Of a DNA stretch of 64,000 nucleotides, positions 50,301-56,708 are shown one piece after another. The notes below the pieces were generated by a model. That model did no database searches. It worked only from the letters and a program-made list of their open reading frames with translations, and was not told the origin of the DNA. This stretch comes from Paludibacteraceae bacterium (GTDB lineage: Bacteria > Bacteroidota > Bacteroidia > Bacteroidales > Paludibacteraceae): contig JAILLP010000029.1 in assembly GCA_024693065.1 (NCBI GenBank), positions 31,526-95,525 on the forward strand. Direction: 5' to 3'. Within the stretch, counting starts at the first letter, position 1, and every line of letters begins with the position of its first letter. Both the position numbers and the translations under genes were made by a program.

Positions 50301-50746
50301 CTATTAGCGATCAAACCACCCCGGCGGACATTCTCGACACGTCCCGTCGTTCCGTCCGGAGCGCGCCAAACTATACGTCCATATGATTCTTTGGTCGTAT
50401 TATTCTTCATCACCATGGCACTCGAAGCCATATAGATATGCTCACCCTCCTTGGCATACACCTTCAGTGTGCCATTCGTAGGGAATGGAGAAGCCAAGTT
50501 AGGATCAGACCCCGTAGGGATACCACTCAACAAACAAGCCCTGTAACTCCCCGCATTCGAAGTAGTGACACCAGCAGCAGCATACCGTTCAAAGTAATCC
50601 GCTGGATACATATCCTTGGAACCATCCGCCCTAACGAACTGAATATTAATCAGTAAAGAGAACAAAACAGCCGTCAGACAAATGCCTTCCACCTGAAGTA
50701 AACGTTTCACCATAATCTTGTCTTTTATGCACATACCTTGTTTCAT
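38399..50746 (-). CDS. giant modular surface protein (MBG/YDG, cadherin-like and InlB repeats), T9SS substrate
   Basis: The 4115-residue protein starts with a signal peptide (MVKRLLQVEGICLTAVLFSL; ATG 50746 or, more likely, 50713). Residues to about 760 form a beta-rich head that I do not recognise. Next come cadherin/VCBS-like Ig modules (about 760-1080: NVLNNDADVDGDALAV and similar), then a long series of MBG and YDG modules (about 1150-2620) marked by VYDGxxHxP and KxYDGxxxAxV. Residues about 2720-3870 are eight ~145-residue units alternating an InlB-type motif (VGHDFAGWLPELP) with a divergent InlB B-repeat (SEGYHFVAWNDxxxxNPR). The end (about 4040-4115, from SVYPNPTSEKATV to VKEIRK) is a T9SS sorting domain. 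There is no catalytic domain, so an adhesin or a stalk-like structural role is likely. The frame is intact over 12.3 kb. Confidence 0.85.
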   Translation of the reverse strand: MKQGMCIKDKIMVKRLLQVEGICLTAVLFSLLINIQFVRADGSKDMYPADYFERYAAAGVTTSNAGSYRACLLSGIPTGSDPNLASPFPTNGTLKVYAKEGEHIYMASSAMVMKNNTTKESYGRIVWRAPDGTTGRVENVRRGGLIANRTEELAGPNINGSTSGYDAYKLTVGAGQEGVWEIDFIGTTTTMNFSQETPSRHKINDWVEDVNRPYINAFDVSVSNEDDDAFIKGRVYANVLNLMMPSVYNNNDFSCQWYSTFYVLTNTGYLYEVKPNGQNGHFSTFFANNKGVQTNPVGWINDNSAYSSSLAVSCYGGFASYKSLDCDVSSNNRFRDSKVPTYDPRRPDMALTRVVDGEEKTVDDITHKIFFCIPSSDMPAYAPAVYGSTVDSTWLLTNLNAENAPLISNLSLVGKESRLPGVLGPEGVDIFFEANASGDYLIEMVFGAGYANRILSGYCEKGENVIDWDGLDGNGKRVPVVNVSLAGKLKSAEIHFPFFDLENNKNGLILNQLNAEWTAVERDTIYWDDSSLSGVGSLVSGEDPLQMTAGTTSPGHRWIYNRGSNRGDKRIIDTWTFAQGASRGTQNLSAYSRYIDLGITSVVADTTVAHVGEVVSYTLEVVNKAGGKMEYNGDSVIVDSDADSASVGVWFPRGGFVTTSVELLDSDDSTCRVARQPSSSEFGLGFISLKNGKRATLRVSGYATSSLAHNYIQPIGFIMRPGDFFEVDAKNLASDGMPLNPLNEYEGIVNDNVMMVDVPIFLLNSAPVSVANDTVVRAGRSVTGNVLNNDADVDGDALAVTGVMVDGTVGSLGDPVTIKKDGLACGTFVLNADGSYTFTADGSFGGGVPNIYYSITDGFTGNLTFTGEDLIPGVDTSRVNIQVLPNHLPTVTPTSVSINKSGNRTWVPILVSDEDGDPLTLSLSGDDASSFEVSGDSVFYIGSAVASETVAHFDLTVDDGVRTPVVTPISVTIRVNQTPTISPDTVSIYAMYNTAKKYMLPVVLSDPDGDDVTIKGIFGDSKSYFSHTNDKIYFEGTAGSMGNTRRTGVWPYEVFVSLEDDRGATVSLPLVVKVNVTRDSVAESAPYVYADDAAYYGDSLFEVLTYGANCEGTWSINDSVLGLIDTNAVLPAGNHTLDMMFTPTSGLYQTASVVVRFTILPRPITLGSGSAEKVYDGDVLSEQTVSVISGSLVGTESFIYSNFANLISADTIENTFSYAPASGTSLSNYNISVQNGSLIVQPRPITLTSATATKIFDGTPLSQPTVTVSSGSFVGVDEFVYSNFASITGVGTVENTFNYAPAPGVTLSNYDVTVEYGELTVAPFVWTGDYDIVLANTSYLYDGSEHQPACTIKVGDDVVDEMFYKLQYVDNIDAGDSAKVIVSPKENSGVVFDPDSAYFSITKRSVVIKSSSCEQEYDGSVFTCHSIESVTGDGMAAGESFTPEYTASLQNVGSVDNVFSVDINTRNYDVTLEYGSLTVSPKVVTLSEANVTLSDTSFVYDGEEHCPTVSIVVDGIVMEPDRDYTVECANNVRVGNHTAVASVKKVTGGNFDFSDYDALFSIEPAVIRIADRSVASKTYDGSNVATVTLNGFSGAVPGEDVDVEVSALFADANAGTDKNVEISYALKGQDKDNYRLDMERETYANGEISPLEVVLSWNSGPAFLYDGTLKRVDASVTNAVGTDQVNVLSYENNEATAIGDYMAKALSLDDNNYKLPDDATYNWSIQPDLVKADMTLENVPYTYDQTTHEPGVTVKVGDVVLTDADYSVSYENNVDAGDSAMAIVSRKMGSIYFFDTDTLYFSIAKRTVKFRSDSCWKVYSGTPLTCETASAVDPSDILPGDTYTVTFTGYQTNVGVSDNTFVVTFDKDNYIVEYLYGGLTVEPMAIEITPSDISWNDTVFVYDGQPHCPTAVITVDGRVLDPTSDYKILCTNNVKVGNDVAHIAVRSMDGGNFIFTDYEVNFSIEPVVISITDSTVFEKTYDGGTSATVVVNDVSFKAPGDSIMVTTSAKFNNGSAGTYKTVSINYALVGPDSENYRLAYDRAVYTEGVINPREVELVWSVPDTFVYDGQKHGVSAQVVTSLHVSSPGVVKGYVNDSASAAGVYVARARGVSNRNFKLPENDSLVWVILPKALDSSAFKLQESYVTYDAMPHPATFVPDSSLQFVEGVDYSIYYRYMGSEGASIWTGFSPTNAGVYEIKVVVHSPNYEENELTGWQMVIGRAPVTVVPSVTQSKVYDRLADAAVSVESVSGVFSGEDVKVSAVAQYDTFTTSASSIRVTYHIEGEDTANYFLQNTFFLTDGVILPLELTVEGTTVLDKSYDGNANAVVAIGTLPSVISPDEVVVSASSALFASDTIGNGTDVFVTYRLSGRDAANYTVKPDTIKGNILEPPVSFAWSVKDTVYGEAIVGLNPKVEVEHTLDGNLTYFVDGLPVDTGYIIPAGTHTLLAQFSGEGGFSIPSGGNSIRVSKKYLVLDAYDINPSKVYDATDSVLSLSTDSLLVGLVGQDDVRLSSLTARYENAQVGSNKDIVVNFSLEGADTSNYRIEEEHLRGEIKVREVKLAAGDSTKVYDGTPLVYDSVTIIGDGFIEGDLLSVHATGMIVEPGHVLNKVVFQFANDSVENNYFILLARGFLVITKIPQEAPVLTAVDESISGFNDGRILGLTTSMEMRGENDSIFTMVSREDSLYAPGTYYVRFPELQYYDASDVTEVVINPGPGEFVVEVSSSDTTRGVAGGSGTYLYGSQVTVEAVAQTGYHFVAWNDTITENPFSFVLTGDTSFVASFAPNSYMLYALDGGVTVDSLSALFGDTVTESMLRVTLFKEGYDFQGWSPSFPIVMGASDVSVEALWKQQMFLVDVDSLTERGKVFVDFENPVAYGDTISLTAVPSEGYHFTAWSNGVTANPYKVVVKSDTSFGALYEPNNHVLYVISDGITLDTFPVVFGDTVREDMLNVPDAKAGHLFSGWSPALPVTVGDSDMTVVAQWTRLSYIVSVDTSTVGGRATTDFENPVFYEDTVMLTAQAAEGYHFLSWNDGEAANPRSVVVTSDTSFSPLFGVNTHMLYIVSDDEVKDSFSIAYGDTITDSLLTLSLEKVGHDFAGWLPEPPIVAGDSDMTVEAQWTKRMYIVTIDTTTDKGSFINDFENPVAYGSFVTTEAVPATGYHFVSWTDGVATNPRKCYVYRDTFFSAIFEPNQYMFYVLSEGDTLRSVPVLYGDTVSDSLVDSTPEKVGYDFVGWSPELPLVVDTADVTIVAQFTKKNFIFTIDTLYENGGVSVDFENPVAYGDTVTLTAEPSEGYHFVAWNDSVQTNPRQVVVVSDTSLTPLFEVNLYNLTILSDGDTLKRIMVPYGDSIIESSLDVSPEKVGHDFVGWQPELPLVMGAADLTIEAQFQRKTFELNLDTLLEHGTILTDFENPVSYGDAITLEAVPSEGYHFVAWNDSVTTNPRKIVVVGDTSLTPIFAANLYYLIVMNEDTIVETLPVHYGDTIQESFVAVTLEKVGHDFAGWLPSLPVTVGTGDVTIVAQWTKKTLELTIDTLFENGRIILGFENPVTYGDTITLTAEPFEGFHFFSWADGDSLNPRSIVVVSDTSLEPVFVPNTYVFSALVDGDTLLKFKAVYGDSITDSLLNVIPEKVGHDFAGWYPTLPIKVGAEDLSVEAQWTRKTYRVVVEAGENGNVDLKFENPVAYGDSIEFLAIADEGFRFNSWNDGDRSNPRKVKVTSDSSFAASFSPSVYYLTVISDNDTLATLPFHFRDSVMRQKVDSLQPVKVGHNFVDWNVEFPLAMGSHDTSVTAIFTPKIFSVITKVNGNVGKVTGEGEYPYGSLVNLQAIPNAGFHFVSWGDGDTARAINFFISSDTIVSTLFAKDIDEMMVDTLIIPAFGYCPNTEDVIRYSLLNSEAPSEYKIVFSEEAKAVGFVDVDFTKIDADNEVKIVIPDCPADVYRASIQFKNKINSVTPFFDIDLRVNLSNDYILDIWQDVVSVVNTENIFREYQWYHDDVKVGGATLPYYCEKKGLSGSYYLEAVTTDGRQLRTCKKWFDNATNTTLSVYPNPTSEKATVELSVDNGATHSLTVTNALGVVVLNSSFVGRKTQIDFRSLAPGAYIVEVDGLTVKEIRK
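39180..42560 (-). repeat. eight ~435-bp coding repeats (InlB A/B units)
   Basis: Eight composite repeats, preceded by one extra B unit, each encode GHDFxGWxPxLP followed by DFENPVAYGDT and GYHFxxWxDxxxxNPR. Central units are most alike and outer ones diverge, as expected for repeats that expand by unequal crossing-over. Confidence 0.85.
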
Positions 50747-51327
50747 TTTCTTTCAGAACCCCCATTTTCACTATGTTTTCCCTTACCGAAAATAGGGGCA
50801 AATAATTTGCAAATGTAAAGATAACAATTCATTTGAAATTTCAAACAGATATTTTAATATATTTTTACATTTATGTATATTATTTGCTCCCCATTCCCCA
50901 AAACCATCCCCAAAGTGACCCCATTTATATTTGGAATTCCAATTTTCCATGTGCTACTTCCCTTGTAATCCATGCCACCTCACATCCTGTAGTAAAGATC
51001 GTGTGATATATCTCCCGCCAATTCTACTTATAGAGTTTCACTTACAAATTTTTAACTTTCAACTCTTAATTTTTAATTCTTAATTAATTCTGCGCACTTT
51101 CCCCAAAAAAATACCAACAAGTATCATTCTTTTCTCAAAATAAATTTTAACTTTGCTATGCAGTGTTAGTGAATTTATGTTAAAAAGCAGAAAAATGATT
51201 ACCCACGACGAATTACCGGCGACATAAGACGTGAGAGTGTTGCGAGTGAGGAAGAGTGATGGTGAGGTTGAATAGAGAAGTTGAAGTTGAAGAGTAGAGA
51301 AATATTGATTAATAATTTATATCGCTT
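50747..51327. other. 580-nt divergent intergenic region
   Basis: This A+T-rich gap holds no gene. For the giant gene (minus strand), overlapping -7 candidates TATCTTTA and TACATTTG lie at 50810-50823 with a TTTG at 50842-50845. For hppA (plus), TAACTTTG lies at 51148-51155, leaving a purine-rich leader of about 166 nt. A T/A-rich stretch at 51045-51090 repeats variants of TTAATTTTTAATTC. Confidence 0.5.
51148..51155 (+). promoter_or_regulatory. putative -7 promoter element of hppA
   Basis: TAACTTTG gives hppA a leader of about 166 nt rich in GAAG/GTTGAAG motifs. Confidence 0.4.
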
Positions 51328-53517
51328 ATGGGAAATTTAATTTATGTAGTTCTTGCGGCTTCGTTGGTAGCCCTGGGCTTCGCGTTTATCTTCTATAGAC
51401 AAATGCTGAAGGAGTCCGAAGGAACCGACTTGATGCAAAAGATCGCGGCGCATGTCCGCAAAGGTGCCATGGCGTACCTCAAACAGCAGTACAAAGTGGT
51501 GATTATCGTGTTCATCGTGCTTGCGGCCATCTTCACCTTGATGGCATGTTTCGAGTTACAGAACAGTTGGGTGCCGTTCGCGTTCCTCACCGGAGGTTTC
51601 TTCTCCGGCTTGGCTGGCTTCTTCGGAATGAAGACCGCCACGTATGCTTCGGCTCGTACGGCTAACGCCGCCCGCCAAACATTGAACAATGGTTTGCAGG
51701 TTGCCTTCCGTTCGGGTGCGGTGATGGGTCTGACGGTTGTCGGCCTCGCATTGCTCGACGTTTCGGTGTGGTTCCTCATTCTCGACCACTTCATCCCTGC
51801 AGAGAATCACTTGATCATCATCACAACCACCATGCTGACCTTCGGTATGGGTGCTTCCACGCAGGCGTTGTTCGCTCGTGTGGGCGGTGGTATCTACACC
51901 AAAGCCGCTGACGTGGGTGCCGACTTGGTGGGTAAGACTGAATACAATATCCCGGAGGATGACCCTCGTAACCCTGCCACAATCGCCGACAACGTGGGTG
52001 ATAACGTGGGTGACGTGGCTGGTATGGGTGCCGACCTCTATGAATCATACGCAGGCTCCATCCTGGCGACAATGGCCTTGGGTGCTTCCGCATTCGCCAG
52101 CTCAGCCGTTGAGGGCATGCAATTGAAGGCGGTGCTCGCTCCATCCATGATCGCCGCAGTCGGTGTGGCATTGTCCATCATGGGTATCTTCTTGGTGAAG
52201 ACTAAAGAGGATGCGGGCATGAAACAATTGCTGGCCGCATTGAGCCGTGGAACAAACACAGCCGCCGTGCTGATCGCCGTTGCCGCATTCTGCATCTTCG
52301 CATGGTTGTTCGGCACCGAAACGAGCCAGTGGTGGCAAATGTCCCTGTCGGTTGTGGTGGGTCTGTTCGCCGGTGTGATCATCGGTAAGGCAACTGAATA
52401 TTATACTTCACAGAGCTACCGTCCTACGCAGAAGGTTTCCGAAAGTTCACAGACGGGCCCTGCCACGGTGATCATCTCCGGTCTCGGCCTCGGTATGCTT
52501 TCAACGGCTATCCCTGTCGTAACGGTGGGTGTGGCCATCATCCTTTCCTACTTGTGCGCCAACGGATTCAACGTGGCATTCACACCTGAGAATCTGAGCC
52601 TCGGCTTGTATGGTATTGGTATCGCCGCCGTGGGTATGCTCTCCACATTGGGTATCACATTGGCCACCGACGCTTACGGTCCGATCGCCGACAACGCGGG
52701 TGGTAACGCTGAGATGAGTAGCCTCGAACCAGAGGTCCGCAAACGTACCGACGCCCTCGACGCTCTCGGAAACACGACAGCAGCTACGGGTAAGGGATTC
52801 GCCATCGGTTCCGCCGCATTGACGGCCTTGGCACTGTTGGCTTCTTACGTGGAAGAGATCAAGATGGCGCTGATCCGTACCGGCGAGGCATTGCCGAACG
52901 GTATCGACGCTGCTCAAGCTTCATTGGTTGACTTCATGAACGCCTATAACGTGAACCTGATGAACCCTATCGTGTTGGTGGGTGTCTTCATCGGTGCCAT
53001 GATGGCTTTCGTCTTCTGCGGATTGACGATGAACGCTGTGGGACGTGCTGCTCAAAAGATGGTGGAGGAGGTTCGCCGCCAGTTCAGCGAGATCTCAGGC
53101 ATCCTCGAAGGCAAGGCAGACCCGGACTATGCGCGTTGCGTGGCTATCTCCACGAAGGGTGCGCAGCGTGAGATGATGTTGCCAGCCCTGATGGCAATCA
53201 TCGTTCCAATCGTTACGGGTGTGATCCTTGGCGTGGCCGGTGTCCTCGGTCTGCTCATCGGAGGATTGAGTAGCGGTTTCGTGCTCGCCGTCTTCATGGC
53301 GAACGCCGGTGGCGCATGGGACAATGCGAAGAAATATGTGGAGGAAGGCAATTTCGGAGGGAAAGGCTCTGACTGCCACAAGGCTACCGTCGTGGGCGAC
53401 ACGGTCGGCGACCCATTCAAGGATACGTCCGGTCCATCCCTGAACATCCTCATCAAGCTGATGAGCATGGTGTCCATCGTGATGGCTGGTCTCACCGTGG
53501 CTATCCACATCCTTTAA
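51328..53517 (+). CDS. hppA: membrane-bound, K+-dependent ion-pumping pyrophosphatase
   Basis: The 729-residue, ~16-span enzyme couples PPi hydrolysis to export of Na+ and/or H+ across the inner membrane. The PPi site is DVGADLVGKTEYNIPEDDPRNPATIADNVGDNVGDVAGMGADL, and the second Asp-rich motif is near the C-terminus (GDTVGDPFKDTSGPSLN). The cation-selecting position reads NTTAATGKG: Ala here marks the K+-dependent subfamily, whereas K+-independent pumps have Lys. Bacterial members of this subfamily mostly pump Na+, or Na+ and H+; which ion cannot be settled by eye. The gene is monocistronic with a long leader. Confidence 0.95.
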   Translation: MGNLIYVVLAASLVALGFAFIFYRQMLKESEGTDLMQKIAAHVRKGAMAYLKQQYKVVIIVFIVLAAIFTLMACFELQNSWVPFAFLTGGFFSGLAGFFGMKTATYASARTANAARQTLNNGLQVAFRSGAVMGLTVVGLALLDVSVWFLILDHFIPAENHLIIITTTMLTFGMGASTQALFARVGGGIYTKAADVGADLVGKTEYNIPEDDPRNPATIADNVGDNVGDVAGMGADLYESYAGSILATMALGASAFASSAVEGMQLKAVLAPSMIAAVGVALSIMGIFLVKTKEDAGMKQLLAALSRGTNTAAVLIAVAAFCIFAWLFGTETSQWWQMSLSVVVGLFAGVIIGKATEYYTSQSYRPTQKVSESSQTGPATVIISGLGLGMLSTAIPVVTVGVAIILSYLCANGFNVAFTPENLSLGLYGIGIAAVGMLSTLGITLATDAYGPIADNAGGNAEMSSLEPEVRKRTDALDALGNTTAATGKGFAIGSAALTALALLASYVEEIKMALIRTGEALPNGIDAAQASLVDFMNAYNVNLMNPIVLVGVFIGAMMAFVFCGLTMNAVGRAAQKMVEEVRRQFSEISGILEGKADPDYARCVAISTKGAQREMMLPALMAIIVPIVTGVILGVAGVLGLLIGGLSSGFVLAVFMANAGGAWDNAKKYVEEGNFGGKGSDCHKATVVGDTVGDPFKDTSGPSLNILIKLMSMVSIVMAGLTVAIHIL

Positions 53518-53542
53518 CGGGTGCATAAAAACAAATGATTTT

Positions 53543-53575
53543 CTTGTGACAAAATCGTTTTTTTCACTACCTTTG
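53543..53575 (+). promoter_or_regulatory. promoter of pyrBI
   Basis: TTGTG at about 53544, a spacer of about 20 nt and TACCTTTG (53568-53575) fit the Bacteroidota consensus. The start site would be near 53582, upstream of the leader hairpin. Confidence 0.55.
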
Positions 53576-53630
53576 CGATGTTAGATGCATGACAATATGA
53601 AAGTGAAAAAACATTCATAGAAAACTTAGG

Positions 53631-53668
53631 AAAAACCAATGCGATTCGGTTCGCATTGGTTTTTTTTT
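53631..53668 (+). terminator. attenuator-like terminator in the pyrB leader
   Basis: An 11-bp stem (AACCAATGCGA/TCGCATTGGTT) with a 6-nt loop is followed by nine T. It lies after the likely promoter and 17 nt before the pyrB start. A 7-codon frame (MKVKKHS, 53597-53620) ends just upstream. This is the layout of pyrBI attenuation in enteric bacteria. It could also catch hppA read-through. Confidence 0.7.
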
Positions 53669-53685
53669 GAAAAAACATAACTGCT

Positions 53686-54594
53686 ATGGCAATAAAAAGT
53701 TTAGTATCCATTACGGACTACTCGAAGGAGAAGATCCTTCAGATCCTGGAGAAGGCGGCGGAGTTCGAGAAGAACCCGAACCAGAAAATCCTTGACGGGA
53801 AGGTGGTGGCCACCCTTTTCTTCGAACCATCTACCCGCACAAGACTGAGTTTCGAGACGGCGGTGAACCGTCTGGGCGGACGCATCATCGGATTCGCCGA
53901 CAAGGCTACCACGAGCGGCACCAAGGGTGAAACGCTCAAGGACACGATCATCATGGTGAGCAACTACGCAGACCTCATCGTCATGCGTAACCCGATCGAG
54001 GGCGCTGCACGCTACGCTTCGGAGGTCTCCCGCGTACCGATCATCAACGCCGGCGACGGTGCCAACCAACACCCTACCCAGACCATGCTCGACCTCTACT
54101 CCATCAAGAAGACGCAGGGCAAGCTGGAGAACCTGAAGATCTGCATGGTGGGTGACCTGAAGTACGGACGCACCGTCCACTCGCTGATCATGGCCATGTA
54201 CCACTTCAACCCGACCTTCTCCTTCATCGCCCCTAAGGAGCTGGAGATGCCGGAGGAGTACAAACTGTTCTGCAAAGAACACAACATCAAATTCGAGGAA
54301 CATGCGGAACTGAACGAGGCGAACATCGCGGATGCGGACATCCTCTACATGACCCGCGTGCAGAAGGAGCGCTTCACCGACCTCTACGAGTATGAGCGCG
54401 TGAAGGACGTCTATACCCTGCGCAACAAGATGCTGGAGAACACCAAACCCAACATGCGCATCCTCCACCCGCTTCCACGGGTGAACGAGATAGACCAGGA
54501 CGTGGACAACAACGAGAAAGCGTACTACTTCGAGCAAGCCCGCAACGGTGTCTTCGCGCGCCAGGCGGTCATCTGTGATTTGTTAGGCCTTTAA
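53686..54594 (+). CDS. pyrB: aspartate carbamoyltransferase, catalytic subunit
   Basis: The 302-residue enzyme joins carbamoyl phosphate and aspartate, the first committed step of pyrimidine synthesis. Active-site motifs are [31 protein letters not shown] and [10 protein letters not shown]. It is followed 10 nt later by pyrI, so the allosteric two-subunit form is expected. Confidence 0.98.
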   Translation: MAIKSLVSITDYSKEKILQILEKAAEFEKNPNQKILDGKVVATLFFEPSTRTRLSFETAVNRLGGRIIGFADKATTSGTKGETLKDTIIMVSNYADLIVMRNPIEGAARYASEVSRVPIINAGDGANQHPTQTMLDLYSIKKTQGKLENLKICMVGDLKYGRTVHSLIMAMYHFNPTFSFIAPKELEMPEEYKLFCKEHNIKFEEHAELNEANIADADILYMTRVQKERFTDLYEYERVKDVYTLRNKMLENTKPNMRILHPLPRVNEIDQDVDNNEKAYYFEQARNGVFARQAVICDLLGL

Positions 54595-54604
54595 TCATTC
54601 AATA

Positions 54605-55081
54605 ATGAGCAACATGGAAAAAGAAAAAGGAACAAAAGAGTTGAAGGTCGCCGCCCTGAAGAACGGGACCGTCATCGACCACATACCATCGGAGAAACTG
54701 TTCAAGGTCATCTCCATCCTCGGCTTGGAGCACCTTCCGAACCAAGTCACCTTCGGCTACAACCTGGAGAGCAAACGCCTTGGGAAGAAAGCCATCATCA
54801 AGGTGGCCGACAAATACTTCACCCAGGCGGAGGTGAACAAGATCGCCATCACCGCCCCCTCCGCGAAGATCAACATCATCAAGGACTACGAGGTGAGCAA
54901 GAAGATGGAGCTGCAATTGCCTGACGAGATCATCGGCACGGCCAAATGCCGCAACCCGAAGTGCATCACCAACAACGAGCCTATGCTCTCCAAATTCAGG
55001 ACCATCGACAAGAGCAAGGCACTCCTCAAATGCTTCTACTGCGAACGCATCGCACAGGCGGAGGAGTTGGAGATATTGTAA
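54605..55081 (+). CDS. pyrI: aspartate carbamoyltransferase, regulatory subunit
   Basis: The 158-residue zinc protein binds CTP/ATP and the PyrB trimers. Seen are LKVAALKNGTVIDHIPSEKLFKVI and the four zinc cysteines (CRNPKC near residue 115 and CFYC near 145). The C-terminus is normal and a terminator follows. Confidence 0.97.
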   Translation: MSNMEKEKGTKELKVAALKNGTVIDHIPSEKLFKVISILGLEHLPNQVTFGYNLESKRLGKKAIIKVADKYFTQAEVNKIAITAPSAKINIIKDYEVSKKMELQLPDEIIGTAKCRNPKCITNNEPMLSKFRTIDKSKALLKCFYCERIAQAEELEIL

Positions 55082-55130
55082 GATTGCCCAGGACGCACGG
55101 ATGCGCGTCATCGGATGGCATAACACCCTA

Positions 55131-55164
55131 AACAGCGGAGCATGATTGTTCCGCTGTTTTTTTT
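55131..55164 (+). terminator. intrinsic terminator of pyrBI
   Basis: A 9-bp stem (AACAGCGGA/TCCGCTGTT) is followed by eight or more T. It separates pyrI from the convergent hsdM. Confidence 0.85.
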
Positions 55165-55186
55165 GTAAATCAATACATCATAGGCA

Positions 55187-56692
55187 TTAAATACCATCCA
55201 GCACCTTTCGGAAGCAGGCAATCCCCTCTTCCATGCTTGCGATGATTTCCGCCGCAATCTCATCGGGTTCGGGCAGGTTGTCAAGGTCGGTCAGGCTCTT
55301 GTCCTTTATCCAAAAAATGTCGAGATTGGTTTTGTCGCGGGCAATTATCTCGTCGTAGGTGAACTTGCGCCAACGGCCTTCGGGATTCGACTCGCTCCAC
55401 GTTTCGGTGCGAAGGTTGCGGTTTTCGGGATTGTAGCATTTTATGAAATCGGCTAAATCCTCAAATGTCAGAGGCGACTTCTTGAGCGTGTGATGAATGT
55501 TGGTGCGGTAGTCATAAATCCAAATGTCCTTGGTCTGCACATCCTTGCTGGCTGGGCGATTATCAAAGAACAAAACATTGGCTTTCACGCCGTTGGCGTA
55601 GAAGATTCCTGTGGGCAAGCGCAGAATGGTGTGCAGTTCGGTGGTCTTCATCAATTGCTTGCGGATTTCCTCGCCCGCTCCGCCTTCAAAAAGCACATTG
55701 TCGGGCAGGACGACCGCCGCCTGACCGTTGATTTTCAGCAAGGTCTTGATATGCTGAAGGAAATTCAACTGCTTGTTGGACGTTGTCTCCCAAAAATCCT
55801 GACGGTTGTAACTCAAATCCTCTTTCTCCACCTCGCCATCCTCATTGGTAATGGTTATGCTGCTCTTTTTGCCGAAAGGCGGATTGGTGAGCACATAGTC
55901 GTAGCGATTGCCCGTGTCGGACACAAGGGCATCGTTGGGCGAAATGAAATCCTCGCTGTCGAGTTCGCCGATGTTGTGCAGATAAAGGTTCATCAGGCAC
56001 AGACGGCGCGTGTTGGCCACAATCTCGTTGCCGAAGAAGGTCTTTTTCTTCAGAAACAGTTTCTGGTCTTTGTTGAGCGGCTGACCTGCAATATAATCGT
56101 AAGCGGCAAGGAAGAAGCCGCCCGTGCCACAGGCAGGGTCGATAATGGTCTTTTCGGGCTTTGGACGCACGCACGCCACCATAGCACGAATCAATGCACG
56201 GGGTGTAAAATATTGTCCTGCGCCGCTCTTGGTATCTTCGGCGTTCTTCTCCAAAAGACCTTCGTAAATCTTGCCTTTCACATCGGAACCCATCAGCGAC
56301 CAATTCTCGCGGTTTATCATTTCAATGACGCGCAGCAGTTTGGCAGGGTCCTGAATCTTGTTCTGGCTCTTGGTATAGATTTGTCCGAGCATGCCTTTCT
56401 CCGTGCCAAGGCTGCGAAGCATTTGCACGTAATAGGCCTCCAACTCCGCGCCACGCTTGCTTGTGAGCGTTTCCCAATCGCACATTTCACCATCGGGGAT
56501 TTCCTTCCCCTCGGCATCCTTCAGGTGCGGGAATTTCAACCCTTTGTTATAAGGCGGTTTGTTCATCTCGTCGGCCATCTTCAAGAAGAGCAGATAGGTG
56601 ATTTGCTCCAAATAGTCGCCGTAGCTCACGCCATCGTCGCGAAGGACGTTGGCCATGTTCCAGATTTTCGATATGATGGTTGATTCGGTCAT
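55187..56692 (-). CDS. hsdM: type I restriction-modification DNA methyltransferase subunit M, without hsdS/hsdR
   Basis: The 501-residue N6-adenine methylase begins MTESTIISKIWNMANVLRDDGVSYGDYLEQITYLLFLKMAD (HsdM N-terminal domain). It carries the SAM motif DPACGTGGFFLAAYDYI and the catalytic NPPFGKK, and ends SLTDLDNLPEPDEIAAEII. It is full length. The start is taken at 56692, 16 nt after the DUF3307 stop; an upstream ATG at 56719 would overlap that gene. Neither a specificity subunit nor a restriction subunit is adjacent: pyrI lies directly downstream. HsdM normally needs HsdS to find DNA, so it is either an orphan remnant or works with a subunit encoded elsewhere. Confidence 0.93.
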   Translation of the reverse strand: MTESTIISKIWNMANVLRDDGVSYGDYLEQITYLLFLKMADEMNKPPYNKGLKFPHLKDAEGKEIPDGEMCDWETLTSKRGAELEAYYVQMLRSLGTEKGMLGQIYTKSQNKIQDPAKLLRVIEMINRENWSLMGSDVKGKIYEGLLEKNAEDTKSGAGQYFTPRALIRAMVACVRPKPEKTIIDPACGTGGFFLAAYDYIAGQPLNKDQKLFLKKKTFFGNEIVANTRRLCLMNLYLHNIGELDSEDFISPNDALVSDTGNRYDYVLTNPPFGKKSSITITNEDGEVEKEDLSYNRQDFWETTSNKQLNFLQHIKTLLKINGQAAVVLPDNVLFEGGAGEEIRKQLMKTTELHTILRLPTGIFYANGVKANVLFFDNRPASKDVQTKDIWIYDYRTNIHHTLKKSPLTFEDLADFIKCYNPENRNLRTETWSESNPEGRWRKFTYDEIIARDKTNLDIFWIKDKSLTDLDNLPEPDEIAAEIIASMEEGIACFRKVLDGI

Positions 56693-56708
56693 AAATTCTT
56701 GTCTATTT

